Assembly: GCF_014773245.1 (NCBI RefSeq) | Contig: NZ_JACWMX010000013.1 | Location: forward strand, 1 to 64,000 | Origin: Mucilaginibacter glaciei | GTDB lineage: Bacteria; Bacteroidota; Bacteroidia; Sphingobacteriales; Sphingobacteriaceae | Direction of reading: 5' to 3' | DNA: 64,000 bases | Shown here: positions 62,449 through 64,000 of the stretch, one piece after another | Layout of the letters: the number at the start of each line of letters is the position of its first letter | Position numbering within the stretch: position 1 is the stretch's first letter | The notes under the pieces: generated by a model | Told to the model about the DNA's origin: nothing | What the model saw: the letters and a program-made list of their open reading frames with translations, nothing else | The model's database searches: none | Made by a program: the position numbers and the translations under genes

Positions 62449-63999
62449 TTATTTGCTATTGGCGGTAAGACGAATTTCAACAAGAGTTAATAGAGAATCA
62501 TAAATGGTTTGTCTATTTACATTTATATTAAATACAGCAAGTACAGTGTCATCAAACAAAATGCGGTCAGCCTGTTCCAATTCATCCGCGACGGATGACA
62601 TAATTACCCGGCGTGCAAGGGGTTGGAAAGCATCTTTGATCGCTTGTTTATCGTCGTTACTTAATCCTGTAATATCTAAAACATGCATATATTGTTTGAT
62701 GCGGTCACTACTTAAATCAAGAGCACCAAGCCCACGACCAAAACCCATACCCTCGATAATAAACATTGATACAGCGCTATTCACAAGTGCATGGTATAAT
62801 TCGATATCAGCGCCATTAAGCGGCGTTAAAGGCACTAAACGTTGATCACAGAATGCAGGCGGATCTACACGGCCAACAAACAGCCTATCTCCAAAATTGA
62901 TAAACATTACTAAGTCTGATAAATTGTCCGTATCCATTTCATACCATAATAAACCGGCTTTGGACAGCTTAGTGATGTTAGCTGCGGTATTAAATTGCCT
63001 AATCCAATTCAAGGCACCGGAATGGCCTAACTCGATTAATTCCGCTTCGGTTCGCGAACAGCAAAAAGCCTCTTTTACCGCAGGCATACTTAGCCGGACA
63101 AAATCAGATGGGCTTTTCGCTAATGGTCTTATATACTCTTGCTCGATGCCGTGTCCCGCTTTCGGATAGAAAAGTTCATTCATACCTCGACGTTCGCCAC
63201 GTTTAACATTAAATATGGTGCGAAGCGGAACAAGCGGAAAATCTAATATCCAGTCACAATTGACAAATTGCGCATTACCCCCTAAGCCTAATGCTCTAAA
63301 TTGTGCTATTTGTACGGGGCTAACACTCCGTACAATCAACGAGTCGTTTTGCGTTTGTCCAAGCTCAATTTGTGCCGCGAGTAACTGAATTGCAGCTTCA
63401 TCGCTGATTGCTTCAAGCGGTCTGGTCAAAACTATGTATTTTATATCACCGCTCTCCTGCTCGGGATCGGTCTTTTTATCCATGATCAACAAATTTGTAA
63501 CCACTTCACTATTGTTGAACCATCTACCAGCGCCCGATGTTATTACACACTTAAGATCGTAATAGCGACCCAACAAATTATAAAAATCATCTCCCCAATC
63601 TGTTCCAAGCCATGCGTTGGTTATAATTATCCCTAAGCGACCATTTTCTGAAAGTAAGGAATGAAGAGAGAACGGTAAGTAAGCAGCAACGTCTGCTCTT
63701 TTTGAAAAGTTAGCCATACCCATGCGCTGAACAATTTGCCGTAAGGCATTTCCATATTGTTCCCTCCCCGCTTGTGCAACAAATGGTAAATTACTGGTTA
63801 TCGCCTCAAACTGTCCGAGTGTTTCAGAAAAAAGCTGCCCGGTTGATGGGTTTCTAAAATCAATTACAGTGTCATTACGAAGAGTAAATGCATCTTTTTG
63901 AAATATTCGCAACGGTACATGCATCAAACCCGGTTTAGCCAAGGCAAATGTGGCAATTTGAATGGCTTGAGGATCTTGATCGCCCGCAAAGATAGACTG
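62449..63999 (-). CDS. N6-adenine DNA methyltransferase (5' truncated by window end)
   Basis: A reading frame of 516 visible residues that stays open to the window edge; the TTG at 63942 is internal. The acidic SAM-ribose motif is SIFAGDQDPQAIQIA, and the catalytic motif IV is ITSNLPFV, a variant of NPPF/NPPY. FSLHSLLSENGRLGIIITNAW is the following conserved strand, and the C-terminal part (FNVKRGERRGMNELFYP) resembles the target-recognition region of Eco57I-like type IIG enzymes. It would methylate adenine in DNA as part of a restriction or defence locus. Motif I lies outside the window. Confidence 0.82.
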   Translation of the reverse strand, partial: QSIFAGDQDPQAIQIATFALAKPGLMHVPLRIFQKDAFTLRNDTVIDFRNPSTGQLFSETLGQFEAITSNLPFVAQAGREQYGNALRQIVQRMGMANFSKRADVAAYLPFSLHSLLSENGRLGIIITNAWLGTDWGDDFYNLLGRYYDLKCVITSGAGRWFNNSEVVTNLLIMDKKTDPEQESGDIKYIVLTRPLEAISDEAAIQLLAAQIELGQTQNDSLIVRSVSPVQIAQFRALGLGGNAQFVNCDWILDFPLVPLRTIFNVKRGERRGMNELFYPKAGHGIEQEYIRPLAKSPSDFVRLSMPAVKEAFCCSRTEAELIELGHSGALNWIRQFNTAANITKLSKAGLLWYEMDTDNLSDLVMFINFGDRLFVGRVDPPAFCDQRLVPLTPLNGADIELYHALVNSAVSMFIIEGMGFGRGLGALDLSSDRIKQYMHVLDITGLSNDDKQAIKDAFQPLARRVIMSSVADELEQADRILFDDTVLAVFNINVNRQTIYDSLLTLVEIRLTANSK

Positions 64000-64000
64000 T

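Overview
The window looks like chromosomal DNA of a Bacteroidota, most likely Sphingobacteriaceae (Mucilaginibacter/Pedobacter-like). The evidence is an F-ATPase cluster without beta and epsilon genes, a complete gldKLMN type IX secretion/gliding block with a PorW/SprE-like lipoprotein nearby, a protease carrying a type IX sorting domain, GLPGLI, DUF4271 and DUF4286 families, and TAnnTTTG-type -7 promoter boxes with weak Shine-Dalgarno signals. The genus is inferred from gene content only. I saw no rRNA, tRNA, CRISPR array or transposase gene.

Layout. 1-1240: 3' end of a NagB-like/PIG-L fusion gene. 1323-2882: MarR regulator and glutamate formimidoyltransferase. 3036-8837 (minus): ATP synthase operon atpZ-(atpI-like)-atpB-E-F-H-A-G. 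8905-9427: RelE-type toxin-antitoxin pair, 10 bp upstream of a PorW-like lipoprotein gene, a class A PBP and uvrC (to 16516). 16642-21371 (minus): gldK-L-M-N, preceded by hemD and a DUF4271 gene. 23486-27182 (minus): Aim6-like/alkaline phosphatase fusion, AraC regulator, aldo/keto reductase. 27318-31164: hemW, a fasciclin protein, and two tandem cupin-like (JmjC-fold) paralogues. 31219-36919: erythromycin-esterase-like protein, GNAT plus M20 deacylase (arginine-pathway-like), a membrane protein and an S41 protease. 37277-43868 (plus): fructokinase, VWA, ChlI/MoxR-type AAA+ ATPase, metallophosphoesterase, UbiA-like protein, methyltransferase. 43876-44314: tandem array of four palindromic repeats. 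44377-48662 (minus): response regulator, histidine kinase and an S9-peptidase-like lipoprotein that has lost its catalytic Ser and His. 48786-59237 (plus): TPR protein, DUF4286, rmlC, M57 metalloprotease, S8 protease with sorting domain, TonB-receptor-like barrel, GLPGLI protein. 59318-61805 (minus): sugar isomerase/epimerase and Gfo/Idh/MocA dehydrogenase, separated by repeats. 61806-62448: repeat-rich, G-rich spacer with a G11 tract. 62449-end (minus): 5'-truncated N6-adenine DNA methyltransferase, possibly the edge of a defence or mobile locus.

How genes work together: about 12 kb (9.4-21.4 kb) combines the type IX motor/core with envelope synthesis, and the S8 protease at 52.7 kb is a probable client. 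The ATP synthase operon has TTGA start/stop overlaps at its head and a 13-bp-stem hairpin after atpE that probably sets subunit ratios. The most unusual candidate system is the pseudo-peptidase/histidine kinase/response regulator operon. Several intergenic spacers carry imperfect inverted 'phrase' repeats, and six copies of an ~84-bp palindrome occur at two loci.
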